Shown here: positions 1 through 8,376 of the stretch, in pieces
How the letters are laid out: every line of letters begins with the position of its first letter
Numbering within the stretch: position 1 is the stretch's first letter
Origin: Phycisphaerae bacterium
GTDB lineage: Bacteria; Planctomycetota; Phycisphaerae; Phycisphaerales; SM1A02
Direction of reading: 5' to 3'
Length of the DNA: 64,000 nt
NCBI GenBank assembly: GCA_016873335.1
Contig: VGXN01000001.1
Location: 1-64,000, forward strand
Notes under the pieces: model-generated
What the model was told of the DNA's origin: nothing
Databases searched by the model: none
Seen by the model: the letters and a program-made list of their open reading frames with translations, nothing else
Program-made: the position numbers and the translations under genes

Positions 1-51
1 TGTTTCAAGGCGGCGAAGCGTAGGCGACTGCGGTAGAATCAAAAAAACAGG

Positions 52-125
52 GTCCTCGTAGCTCAATTGGATAGAGCGTTGCCCTCCGAAGGCAAAGGTT
101 GCGCGTTCGAATCGCGCCGAGGACG
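52..125 (+). tRNA. tRNA-Arg (CCG)
   Basis: A full cloverleaf can be folded by eye. The acceptor stem is GTCCTCG (52-58) with CGAGGAC (118-124). The anticodon stem is TTGCC (79-83) with GGCAA (91-95) around the loop CTCCGAA, giving anticodon CCG at 86-88, which reads CGG (arginine). The T arm is GCGCG/CGCGC around TTCGAAT. No CCA is encoded after the discriminator G125. A TAGAAT at 34-39 is a plausible -10 element, but no convincing -35 is visible within the 33 bases before it. Confidence 0.96.
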
Positions 126-223
126 TTTGGCAAAGTTCAGAGGTGTGGGGATGGGCGATGAGCGCTGACGCTGAGGGTGAGGGTCTCTAGACCGCATCAA
201 GCGACTTTTTTGGCAGTTGCGAG

Positions 224-1933
224 TTGCTTCGATCAGCAGGCACCGTACAGTGTTTCATACGGAGCGAACCATTGAACGGCGCCGGCATCCATCCACTCGC
301 TGGTCCCCCGACGGAGTTTCATGCGGGGAGGGTTTCCTCGTTTGCCAGCACTGCAGTTCGATGTGCGTGCAGCCTTGTTGTTGCCTTGCTTCCGACGCTT
401 CCGGTGAACGCACAACTTGCCGTTGACTTGGACGCCCTGAACGCGCCTGTGGGTGGTTCGACTTTCGACCGATTTGGAGCGGCAGTTGAGTGGCAGAGCA
501 GTTACATCTTGGTTGGAGCACCGAGTTGGACCTCCATCTCACCAACCCTCGGTCCGCAGACCGCATCGGGCGCGGTACACGTGTACTTCCCGATTGGGGG
601 TGGTGTTTACACCTATGCCGGCACAGCGACGGAACCTGAACCGCAACCGAACAATTTTTATGGTCAGGCACTGTCCGCAACAGACGGATGGGTTGCGGTC
701 GGTGCTCCTGGCACCAACCTGCCAGGAGGTTGTCCTTCGGGCACCTGTCTGCAGGCGGGTGCCGCCTGGATCTGGCGAAAATCAGGGAATGTGCTTGCCA
801 ATGTCGGCAAGGTCACACATGGGGACCCGCGGGCGATTGATCTGTTTGGCTCGGCGGTGTCCCTGTGGAATGATCGAGAGAGTGGCCGGCCGCCCGAGCT
901 TGCGGTTGGTGCGCCCCTCGACGATGCTCCTTCGACCAACTGCGGTTCAGTGACGATCTTCGCACTATCGAGCCTGACGGGAGAGTTTGAAAAAACGGCA
1001 TTCATTGCTGCGCCAGTCCTTCCAGGTGCTTCCAGTTTCTCGGCTTCGGATGGCTTGTTTGGCTGTACTGTCGTTCATGATGGCGATCTGTTGATTGTCG
1101 GCGCAAAGCGTCGAACGGAGAGCGTGGACAAGCAGGGGCTCGTGTTTGTGTTCCGCCGAAACATCGACGAATCCGCCGAGCCGATCATGCCGAGTCCGAC
1201 AGCCTGGGGACCGTGGAAGTTGATGCAGGTTCTTCGGACTGCAACAACGCCACTCGTTTCGGAGGAGTTTGGAACTTCGCTCGACCTCTACGGCAACCTG
1301 CTCGCAGTCGGCGCGCCCGGTGGATCCACGAGTCCTGGCTCAGTCACGGTGTTTTCAGTGGTTGACCAACTCGGTTCTTCGTTCATACCGACAGGCAGGA
1401 TGGAAGCGGTCGGCGGACGAGATGGCGATCAGTTCGGGGCATCGGTCCAAGTCACCTCGAGCATCTGCTACGTTGGGGCCCCCGGCTACGACGCGGGCAG
1501 TGGCGCAACGTCGGTCTCGGACCGCGGTGTTGTGTACGAGTTCAAGTGGAACCCCAGCGCCTTCTTCTGGGAGCAAACTTTTGTGCTTCACCCGCTCCTG
1601 CCCGCGCAGTCGGTGGACCCAACCGTCTCGATGGGTGTTGCTGGGGCGGGGATGGGAACATCGCTCGCACTCGGAGTTGGCGAGATCGTTGTGGGTGCAC
1701 CGAAGGCGAACAATGCTTTCCCATCGCAAGGGCTTGTCATGGTTTATGAGAGTGAGCGGGGCACCTGCTACGGTGACATCAACGGCGATGGGGCTGTGAA
1801 CTCCCCCGACCTCGCCCTGCTGTTTGCCACCTGGGGAAGCAGTGAACAGTTTGCCGATCTCGACAATGATGGGTTGGTTTCAGGTCTGGATCTCGTAGTC
1901 CTGCTGGCTTCGTACGGTCCGTGTGGCCTCTGA
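224..1933 (+). CDS. Secreted FG-GAP beta-propeller protein with dockerin-like Ca-binding tail
   Basis: About 570 residues. A hydrophobic stretch ending in LPTLPVNAQ near residue 64 looks like a signal peptide, so the protein is probably exported. The body contains seven copies of an FG-GAP style unit, each with a Phe/Met-Gly turn followed by a (L/V)-(A/V)-V-G-A-P strand. Seven units would make a seven-bladed propeller. The C-terminus has two EF-hand-like loops (DINGDGAVNSPDL and DLDNDGLVSGLDL) and ends in SYGPCGL, a dockerin-like tail common on planctomycete exported proteins. The function is unknown; adhesion or surface display is a guess. The start is uncertain: the frame opens at a TTG without a clear ribosome binding site, and the signal peptide would then be preceded by an unusually long N-terminal region. 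Confidence 0.75.
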   Translation: MLRSAGTVQCFIRSEPLNGAGIHPLAGPPTEFHAGRVSSFASTAVRCACSLVVALLPTLPVNAQLAVDLDALNAPVGGSTFDRFGAAVEWQSSYILVGAPSWTSISPTLGPQTASGAVHVYFPIGGGVYTYAGTATEPEPQPNNFYGQALSATDGWVAVGAPGTNLPGGCPSGTCLQAGAAWIWRKSGNVLANVGKVTHGDPRAIDLFGSAVSLWNDRESGRPPELAVGAPLDDAPSTNCGSVTIFALSSLTGEFEKTAFIAAPVLPGASSFSASDGLFGCTVVHDGDLLIVGAKRRTESVDKQGLVFVFRRNIDESAEPIMPSPTAWGPWKLMQVLRTATTPLVSEEFGTSLDLYGNLLAVGAPGGSTSPGSVTVFSVVDQLGSSFIPTGRMEAVGGRDGDQFGASVQVTSSICYVGAPGYDAGSGATSVSDRGVVYEFKWNPSAFFWEQTFVLHPLLPAQSVDPTVSMGVAGAGMGTSLALGVGEIVVGAPKANNAFPSQGLVMVYESERGTCYGDINGDGAVNSPDLALLFATWGSSEQFADLDNDGLVSGLDLVVLLASYGPCGL

Positions 1934-2003
1934 GAGTGCTGCCACGGGTATCCAACGGAGTTCATGCGGGATGTGGCGCCCTCGATTGGGATAGTCTGCC
2001 TGC

Positions 2004-2288
2004 ATGGAGATTGGCGATTTTCAGCGGCTGATTCGCGAGCGGTATGACGCCACCGATAGGGCTCGGGGACCCTCCAAGACATTCGTCTGGTTCGCGGAGG
2101 AGTTTGGCGAGCTTGCGCATGCGATTGGGCAGTTTGAGAAGGGAACTGGAGATCCTGCAAACCTGCGCGAAGAGTTCGCGGACTGCCTCGCGTGGATGTG
2201 CACGCTCGCGAACATCTGCGATGTGGATCTCGAGCAGGCGGTTCGCGCGAAGTATCTCGAGCAAGGCGGGCCAAAGGGCATCAAGTGA
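2004..2288 (+). CDS. MazG-like nucleotide pyrophosphohydrolase
   Basis: A 94-residue, probably all-alpha protein. It carries acidic clusters typical of the MazG/dUTPase-like superfamily: EEFGEL near residue 32 and EEFADCL near residue 58, matching the EExxE...ExxD Mg-binding pattern. Such proteins usually hydrolyse a non-canonical or excess NTP to NMP and pyrophosphate; the substrate cannot be told here. The stop overlaps the start of the downstream HIT gene (GTGA), so the two are probably translated together. Both families act on nucleotide phosphoanhydrides, which suggests a small house-cleaning pair. Confidence 0.8.
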   Translation: MEIGDFQRLIRERYDATDRARGPSKTFVWFAEEFGELAHAIGQFEKGTGDPANLREEFADCLAWMCTLANICDVDLEQAVRAKYLEQGGPKGIK

Positions 2289-2752
2289 ACGCGCCTGCCT
2301 GTTCGGTGTGCGCGGCGCACGAGCCACGCGCGGAGTTCGTCGCATGGGAGAGCCCGCGTTGGATCCTCCGCCATCATCCGTATCCCGCGCCGCTGTGCGG
2401 GTGGTTCCTGCTCTGTGCGCGGCGGCACGTCGCGAGTGCGGCTGATCTGGACGCGGAGGAAGCGCGCGAGTTCACGCAGGTGCTTGGCGCATGCATGCGT
2501 GCCCTTCGGACTTCTGCGCAGGTGCCGCGCGTGTATGTCGTGATGTTCGGGGAGGGTGCGCCGCACCTGCACGCTCATCTCATTCCCCGCGATCCCGCGT
2601 GCGAGGGGACCCGCGCATGGGCTGTTGCCGATTGGTACCGAGCCGTGGAGCGTGGTGAACGAGCTCCTGCGCTCCCGGATGCGGTCGAGGGGGTCATCTC
2701 GCTGATGCGGGCGCGGCTCACCGACGAACTTGCCAGCTTCACTCACGCGTGA
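2285..2752 (+). CDS. HIT-family (histidine triad) hydrolase
   Basis: About 155 residues. The triad HLHAHLIPR near residue 99 is the HxHxHx active site of HIT nucleotide hydrolases and transferases. An N-terminal CSVC pair is probably half of a zinc site, as in many bacterial HIT proteins. The start chosen is GTG 2285, which overlaps the MazG-like stop by four bases (GTGA). The frame is open further upstream from 2192, but that part lies inside the preceding gene. Likely activity is cleavage of a dinucleoside polyphosphate or nucleoside phosphoramidate; the substrate is not determinable. The next gene converges from the other strand after 74 bases. Confidence 0.85.
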   Translation: MNAPACSVCAAHEPRAEFVAWESPRWILRHHPYPAPLCGWFLLCARRHVASAADLDAEEAREFTQVLGACMRALRTSAQVPRVYVVMFGEGAPHLHAHLIPRDPACEGTRAWAVADWYRAVERGERAPALPDAVEGVISLMRARLTDELASFTHA

Positions 2753-2826
2753 TCACACGCGCGGGTTCGCTCCCTGAAGGTGGAACATCCTTTCGCGGCG
2801 GACGAGGTCGAGAACTGCAGCACGAT

Positions 2827-4161
2827 TCACTCGGAAGCCTCGTGTGGGCGCGGTGCGGATTCGCTCGCCAGCGCTGCGGCGCGAAGTGAACTCGCCCGAT
2901 CGGCGGCCGCGCATCCTGCGATGTATCCGCTCGCCCACGCCCACTGGAAGCTGAAGCCGCCAATGCGTCCATCGACATCGAGGACTTCGCCGCAGACGAA
3001 AAGGTTGTCCGTGCGGCGGCTCATCATGGTGGCGCCATCAATTTCGTGGAGAGGAATCCCGCCCGCGGTCGTCTCGGCAGCGGTGAATCCGCGCGTTCCG
3101 CTTGGCATGATGTCGCATGCGCAGAGGAGCCGCGTGAGCAGTTGCCTTCGATCGCGTGGAATCTGTTGCACGCCAGCGGCACTATCGATCTGCGCCTCCA
3201 CACACGCAGCGCGCAGAAAGCGTTCCGGGAGCAGCCCGTGCAAAGCTGCGAGCACACTTCGTCCCTTGACTTCGAGCAGCCGCTGATCCAGCGCCTGGGG
3301 CGAAAGCCCTGGCAGCCACTGGATGATCACGCGTGCCGCAGCATCCGCCGCGTGCGCATGGATCCAGTGACGGCTCGCATCAAGGATGGCGGGGCCGCTG
3401 AGACCGAAGTGCGTACAGAGCACCGCACCCTCGATGGGCTTCAGGGGCTTCCCATGCACGTGCACGCGTGCGCCAGAGGCGAGGGCAAGCGTGATGCTGG
3501 CAGGGAGTGAAACGCCGCTGAGTTGGCGGAGCCAATGTCCATCGGGCAGCGTCAGTGGCACAAGCGCCGGTTCGATCAGTCTGGTCGTGGTGTGTCCAAG
3601 CGCCCGTGCCATCACAAAGCCCGCGCCGTCGGAACCAGATCGCGGGAGGCTCATGCCGCCCGTACCGAGGATGACGCAGCGCCCACGCATCGGTCCGCGC
3701 TCCGTCGCAAGGTCGAAGCCGTCACCGCATGCGCGAATGGACTCGACGCGGCATGGATGCACGACATGAACGCCCGCAGTCGCGGCTGCGCCCAGCAGGG
3801 CATCGAGCACGGTTCGTGCCTTGTCGGTGACGGGGAAGAGCTTTCCCGTCTCCTCACGTTTCAGCTCCACGCCGCACTGCGCGAAGAAGCGGATGGTCTC
3901 GTCCACGGGAAAGCGACGCAGCACGGCGCGGATCGCAGCGGGCGGTGCGCCACAGTAATCGCGTTCATCCACGGCATGATGCGTCACATTGCATCGACCA
4001 CCGCCCGCGACCAGAATCTTCGCGCCGAGGGTCTTCGCGCCATCGAGGGCGGTGACATGCAGATCGGGGCATGTCCTCGCAGCCCATGTCGCTGCAAAGA
4101 GTCCTGCGGCGCCTGCGCCGACGACGACGATGTCCGTGCACGCGGAAGCCGCGCCGCTCAT
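2827..4161 (-). CDS. BaiN/HI0933-type NAD(P)/FAD-dependent oxidoreductase
   Basis: 444 residues from the ATG at 4161. The N-terminal dinucleotide-binding motif VVVGAGAAGLFAA is followed by GAKILVAGGGRCNVT, a hallmark of the HI0933/BaiN flavoprotein family. A second nucleotide-binding segment (CVILGTGGMSLPRSG) lies mid-protein, and the C-terminal LFVCGEVLDVDGRIGGFSF closes the FAD site. The family covers poorly characterised flavin oxidoreductases; the substrate is unknown. The start overlaps the stop of the upstream M14 peptidase gene (ATGA at 4161-4158), making this the last gene of the long minus-strand operon. Frame-open sequence upstream of 4161 lies inside the peptidase gene and is ignored. 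Confidence 0.9.
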   Translation of the reverse strand: MSGAASACTDIVVVGAGAAGLFAATWAARTCPDLHVTALDGAKTLGAKILVAGGGRCNVTHHAVDERDYCGAPPAAIRAVLRRFPVDETIRFFAQCGVELKREETGKLFPVTDKARTVLDALLGAAATAGVHVVHPCRVESIRACGDGFDLATERGPMRGRCVILGTGGMSLPRSGSDGAGFVMARALGHTTTRLIEPALVPLTLPDGHWLRQLSGVSLPASITLALASGARVHVHGKPLKPIEGAVLCTHFGLSGPAILDASRHWIHAHAADAAARVIIQWLPGLSPQALDQRLLEVKGRSVLAALHGLLPERFLRAACVEAQIDSAAGVQQIPRDRRQLLTRLLCACDIMPSGTRGFTAAETTAGGIPLHEIDGATMMSRRTDNLFVCGEVLDVDGRIGGFSFQWAWASGYIAGCAAADRASSLRAAALASESAPRPHEASE

Positions 4162-5918
4162 TGGCCCTTCGGCAAGAGAACATCCGTCTCGATTGCCTTG
4201 AACTTCTCGCCCGAGAAACGCAGCGTTGCCTTCTGCCCGGGCGTTCCCCGGACAAGAAAGCGGAACGCTCGCGCACCAAGTCCGGGGATGCCATCGTTCA
4301 CCCGCAGACGCGTGGGTTCTGCGACGACGGGATCGAACGCAGGCTCGAGCCGATTGGGAACGGGGCCCGCAGCAACGACGATCGGTCCGTCCGCTGCCGC
4401 TGATGTCCATGTGAGTGTGTCGGGCATGCCGATCGAGCGTGCGGCGGCGCGCGCAGTCCGCGTCGGAATGCGGTGATCGTTGACGATCTCGACGGTGACT
4501 GCCCAGATGCCGCTGCCAAGCGGTTTCACTTCAACGCTGCGGAACGCCACCCGCGGCATCTGTCCAGCATGGAATGCGGTGAATGCGAAGTTGCGGTGCG
4601 CCTCCTCCTCGAGCATGAATGGTGGCGGCAGACGGCTCGACCACTTGTTGGGACCGCCCACGAGCACCGTGCCGAACTCCGGGTGCGGCAGTTCGGTCCA
4701 ATCGGTGACGGTCTGCCCGAACAACAGTCGATCGCGCCACCGCATCATCTGCTCTGGGGATGGTTCGCTTCCATTCTGCAGGATGCGGCGATCGGTCCAG
4801 AGTTCATCCGTGAACGAGATGACGCCAATCGATTCCGCCATCCAGTTCACGAAGCCACCATGCACCGTGTACAGATCCTTGTAGATCACCATCGGCGCGT
4901 AGAAGGGCATCATCTCTGCGCCCGCAGCTGCAATCGAGTCGTACACGGCACGGTCGGCGCCCGAGTACTCGCCCTCCCGGTACGACGCGCCGGGTCCGCG
5001 CAAGATCATGCCGCCTGCGTTGTGATAGCTCTGCGACGCGGCGATGTTCGGATGGCGCAGAATCCACTGCGCGACGGCACGCGTCTCCGGGTAACTCAGC
5101 GGCATATCGCCCGCGCCCCCCTGAATGTGGTCGGGTTGCCAGTCGCATGGCCAATTGCGGTTCATGTCGTAGCCGCCCGGACCGTCCTCGTTCACCTGAC
5201 CATCGCCGTCGTTGTCGATTCCTTCGCTGCCGACATACGACCATTCGCCATACTCGATCGTCCCATCGGGACGCGGTTCGCGAGAGACGGCCTCGAGCAG
5301 GCGTGGATCGCGGGGGTTCCTTCGGTGCGTTCCAAACTTGTCTCGGCGCCACATCTGTCCGATGGACTTGTCGCCGTCGAGATCGTCGGGACCGTCCTCG
5401 TCCACGGCACCATCGCGGTCATTGTCCGTGGGAACGAGCCCCGTTCGGAAGGAGTGCGGGCTCGACTGCATGGAGAACCACGCGGCGCGTCCATCGGGGT
5501 TCATGGAGGGCAGGAAGTAGAACGCGCATCCGTCCACAAGTTCCGTGAGTGGTTTGACCTTGCCGTGCGCGCGGCAGAGCGCGTCGATCGAGTAGAGGAC
5601 TGTCTCTGTTGCCTGCAGTTCGTTCCCGTGGATGTTGCCATCGATCCACATGGCAGGCTTCGTCTCGGCAGGTCCTGTCGCTGGATTGTTGAGCGTGATG
5701 ACCCGAAGCGGGCGACCCTGTGCGGACGCGCCGATGGTTTCGATTGTCAGCAGGGATGGATATGCCTTCACAAGCGTGTCGATGACCGCGTCCACTTCCG
5801 CCGCGTCGTAGTAACGGTTCCACGCGATCGATGTTGGAGCATCGATCTGCTGCTGCCCACGGCAGGGAAGCGCAAGCAGGCAGACCGCGGCACACGCGAG
5901 ATGCGCACGCAGCATCAT
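4158..5918 (-). CDS. Secreted M14 zinc carboxypeptidase
   Basis: 586 residues. The signal peptide is at the N-terminus (hydrophobic core ACAAVCLLALPC). The M14 zinc motif HxxE is intact as GNIHGNE (H97, E100). LPSMNPDGR follows, the third zinc histidine is probably in SQSYHNAGG, and the catalytic Glu is in ISFTDELW. Two acidic insertions (DNDRDGAVDEDG and DNDGDGQVNEDG) resemble Ca-binding loops and lie before the conserved NRNWP segment. A C-terminal beta-rich domain of roughly 130 residues may be a non-catalytic module. It is expected to remove C-terminal residues from peptides outside the cytoplasm. Its ATG overlaps the stop of the upstream M14-like gene (ATGA), so it is coupled to a paralogue that has lost the active site. 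Confidence 0.9.
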   Translation of the reverse strand: MMLRAHLACAAVCLLALPCRGQQQIDAPTSIAWNRYYDAAEVDAVIDTLVKAYPSLLTIETIGASAQGRPLRVITLNNPATGPAETKPAMWIDGNIHGNELQATETVLYSIDALCRAHGKVKPLTELVDGCAFYFLPSMNPDGRAAWFSMQSSPHSFRTGLVPTDNDRDGAVDEDGPDDLDGDKSIGQMWRRDKFGTHRRNPRDPRLLEAVSREPRPDGTIEYGEWSYVGSEGIDNDGDGQVNEDGPGGYDMNRNWPCDWQPDHIQGGAGDMPLSYPETRAVAQWILRHPNIAASQSYHNAGGMILRGPGASYREGEYSGADRAVYDSIAAAGAEMMPFYAPMVIYKDLYTVHGGFVNWMAESIGVISFTDELWTDRRILQNGSEPSPEQMMRWRDRLLFGQTVTDWTELPHPEFGTVLVGGPNKWSSRLPPPFMLEEEAHRNFAFTAFHAGQMPRVAFRSVEVKPLGSGIWAVTVEIVNDHRIPTRTARAAARSIGMPDTLTWTSAAADGPIVVAAGPVPNRLEPAFDPVVAEPTRLRVNDGIPGLGARAFRFLVRGTPGQKATLRFSGEKFKAIETDVLLPKGQ

Positions 5919-7594
5919 GGCAGCACCTCGTCGCGCACTGTGACCGCACCATCGACAACCGTCGTGCGCAGCGTCCGCTGCGGGCGCCACCGAAGGTCGA
6001 TGTGGATCGGTTCACCGGGCGATGTCTGCACGATCCAGTGCAGCGACTTGCGCCCGCCTGCACCCCCAAGACCATCGACGATGTTCACGCGCTGCCCGCT
6101 CTGGACCTGCGCCTTCGGCACGGAGAGGCTCACGACAACGGGGCTCGCTCGTCTGCTGTTCCTGCCCATCGCAGGCGCAGTGGGCAGCCACCCATCGTTC
6201 ACGATCTCCGCGTCGATGTCCGTGAGTCCGGGTGCAAGTGTGCGCGTGCGGATGTTGGTCAGCCGCGGCTTTGGGCAGCCTGCAATCAGTTGTGCTGTGA
6301 AATCCGCGGCGGCGCCGCCAAGGCGAGCCAGCTCCGCGGACGGTGGCTCGCTGCGTGCGCGTGGCGTGAAGCCGCCGATCTCGACCGGTCCGAGTGTCGG
6401 GTGTTCAAACGCCTTCCATGGAATGAACGCACCCTCTTGCGTGGAACGGTCCATCCACAGCAGCCACTCTGCGCCATCTTCGTCCTGTGGCTTTGGCGCA
6501 TCGCTCGGCGGTGCTGGCGTTCCCTCCGGCAGGGGCGGTGCATCGGGACAGCCCCATGCTTGCGTGGCGATCGAAAGAATCCCGCGGTGGGCGTACATCC
6601 ACAGGGCGAACGACCCGGCGGGGTCGCACTCGGCGCTGCGCTTCTGACCCGACGCCACCTTCCAGCGTCGTGCCAGTTCTTCGAGGAGCGGTCGGTCCGC
6701 CTCTTCCACGAATGCAGGGAACCGTCCCGAAGACTCGCGCGGCTTGTGATCTGGAATGCGCAGGAGATTGTCCCAGCGCCCGAGCACCAAGGCGGCGTAA
6801 ATGCTCGGTCGCTCGGTGACAAAGCGCGCGAGTGCGAGCGACTCCGGTTCACTCAGCGGCATCTCGCCTGCTGTGCGGTCGAACTCCTTCCACATGTGCG
6901 GGAAGTTGCGGTCCACGTCAACGCCGCCGACGGAATCCTCCGCCACCTGGAGATCGCCATCCTTGTCGAGCCCCTCCACGTGAAGGGTGCACGTTGCGCG
7001 GACGTCCCGTGCAGGATCCGGCGTGCGCATCAGGCGCGGATCGGCAGGATCGGGCAGATGGGTGGGGGGCGTCTCGGCGGGCGGCGCGAGCCTGCGCATC
7101 ATCGTGATGACGCCATCGCCGTTGATGTCGCACGGCGGATCCTCATCGATTCGCCCATCCCTGTCCTCGTCGATGGGGCGAGCGTTCCGCAGCGACAGCT
7201 CGGGCGCCTGCACGGCACTTGCGTGGAATGCATCGGGATTCGCGCATGGGATGATGAGCAGCGTGACGCCATCCAGTTTCTCGGGATCAGCGAGCAGTCG
7301 CTTGGCACACTCGACCGCGATCGTCACGGTGCCTGGTCGACTGCCATCGAGCCCGCCAACCATGAGCAGTGCTGGCTGTCCCGACGCCTTCGCCAGATCG
7401 CGGCTGATGCGAAGGCAGTCGATGGACGCACCGCCCCGCGATGTGCCGATCGACAGGATGTCCGCGTTGCGCGGATGTGCCGTCACCAACTGCCGCGCCA
7501 GAGCAAGCGCATCCGCCACGGCATCCGCAGCGCGAGCGGCGTGTGCGGCAGCGGCTGCGCACAGAAGAACAGCGAGCATTCCTGCGGTGCGCAT
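5915..7594 (-). CDS. M14 carboxypeptidase homologue lacking catalytic residues
   Basis: 559 residues with an N-terminal signal peptide (LAVLLCAAAAAHAARA). It aligns by eye with the M14 enzyme downstream over its whole length, including the PCANPDAF, DVDRNFPHMW and LSEPESLALARF segments. The zinc motif is gone: GGLDGSRPG stands where the enzyme has NIHGNE, so the ligand His becomes Asp83 and the ligand Glu becomes Arg86. The third His position is Gly (VLGRWDNLL), and the catalytic Glu appears as Gln in IATQAWG. Acidic Ca-like loops are kept (DEDRDGRIDEDP, DINGDG, DKDGDL). It is probably a non-enzymatic binding partner or peptide receptor. Its start overlaps the DUF3299 stop as TGATG. Confidence 0.85.
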   Translation of the reverse strand: MRTAGMLAVLLCAAAAAHAARAADAVADALALARQLVTAHPRNADILSIGTSRGGASIDCLRISRDLAKASGQPALLMVGGLDGSRPGTVTIAVECAKRLLADPEKLDGVTLLIIPCANPDAFHASAVQAPELSLRNARPIDEDRDGRIDEDPPCDINGDGVITMMRRLAPPAETPPTHLPDPADPRLMRTPDPARDVRATCTLHVEGLDKDGDLQVAEDSVGGVDVDRNFPHMWKEFDRTAGEMPLSEPESLALARFVTERPSIYAALVLGRWDNLLRIPDHKPRESSGRFPAFVEEADRPLLEELARRWKVASGQKRSAECDPAGSFALWMYAHRGILSIATQAWGCPDAPPLPEGTPAPPSDAPKPQDEDGAEWLLWMDRSTQEGAFIPWKAFEHPTLGPVEIGGFTPRARSEPPSAELARLGGAAADFTAQLIAGCPKPRLTNIRTRTLAPGLTDIDAEIVNDGWLPTAPAMGRNSRRASPVVVSLSVPKAQVQSGQRVNIVDGLGGAGGRKSLHWIVQTSPGEPIHIDLRWRPQRTLRTTVVDGAVTVRDEVLP

Positions 7595-8364
7595 CAGAGT
7601 TCCGTATCCAAGGTTGCGTTCTCCATCAGATAGAGACCGACCAGCCATTTCTCGACCACATAGGGATCGATGCGGAAGATGCCTTCGAGCGTTCCCACGC
7701 GCACGACATGACGGCGCGAGTTGTCCGCAGGGGCGACGAGTTTCACCTCGATTGCGTCGTACGGTGATGGTGGAACGCCGATGCAGCAGCCGTCCCACTG
7801 GTTCAGCATCACGAGGCACTCGCTCGCTTCGGTGACAATCAGCGGAAACGCGATGTAGCCCGAGATGCGGACGTGCGCCCCATCAAGCAGTGCGATGCGC
7901 TGTGGAATCTGCTTCTCACCCAAGCGGGGGATGAATGTGTCGGCGGCGCTCATGAGCAGCTCCCAGGAGACTTCGTAGGGTCTTTCCGCGGTGCCGCTTC
8001 CTTTGATCGTGTACTTCCCGTCCGCAACAATTGCTCCGTCCTTCTCCACAAGCCGACCTGGGCGCACGGTTGCCCCCTTGACTTGCTTGTCGAGTCCGAT
8101 GGTGAGGCTGCCTGCAAGCGGTGCAACCGGAGCCGAGGATGCTGCGGGCGAGTCCTTCGCTGCAGGTGCGCCGACTGCGGCGGCGCCCGTCGCCTCAGTC
8201 CGCGTGCTCTCGGCGGGGACAGAGCGGGGCGCCGCATCTGCGGTTGGATCCCTTGGCGCAGGGGCGCTCTCCATCACGAGTCCCTCGGGCGCGGGTGCCG
8301 TGCGCCACCACAGGATGATGGCGCTTCCAATCAGCAGGGCGATCAGTATCCAGAGTGCGCGCAT
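7594..8364 (-). CDS. Membrane-anchored DUF3299-family protein
   Basis: 256 residues. An N-terminal transmembrane or signal anchor (LWILIALLIGSAIILWW) is followed by an Ala/Pro-rich linker of about 70 residues and then a compact C-terminal domain. That domain contains HVRISGYIAFPL and LNQWDGCCIGVPPSP; the Cys-Cys-x-Gly-x-Pro-Pro pattern is what I associate with DUF3299. It should sit outside the inner membrane. DUF3299 genes are known next to FtsX-type permease and ABC ATPase genes in zinc-regulated operons of gammaproteobacteria (zrg/zrm). The permease and ATPase genes lie immediately upstream here, which supports the assignment. The biochemical role is unknown. Confidence 0.7.
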   Translation of the reverse strand: MRALWILIALLIGSAIILWWRTAPAPEGLVMESAPAPRDPTADAAPRSVPAESTRTEATGAAAVGAPAAKDSPAASSAPVAPLAGSLTIGLDKQVKGATVRPGRLVEKDGAIVADGKYTIKGSGTAERPYEVSWELLMSAADTFIPRLGEKQIPQRIALLDGAHVRISGYIAFPLIVTEASECLVMLNQWDGCCIGVPPSPYDAIEVKLVAPADNSRRHVVRVGTLEGIFRIDPYVVEKWLVGLYLMENATLDTEL

Positions 8365-8376
8365 GGGAGGAAGAGC

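Noticed and set aside
2746..2761. Small palindrome CGCGTG-ATCA-CACGCG at the stop of the HIT gene
   Set aside because: Six pairs, no T-run on either strand. Not enough to call a terminator between the convergent genes.
4473..7835. Long plus-strand open frames of up to 724 codons opposite the M14 genes
   Set aside because: Their translations are rich in Arg, His and Ala without motifs, which is the usual shadow of high-GC genes. The minus-strand M14 frames have signal peptides and family motifs.
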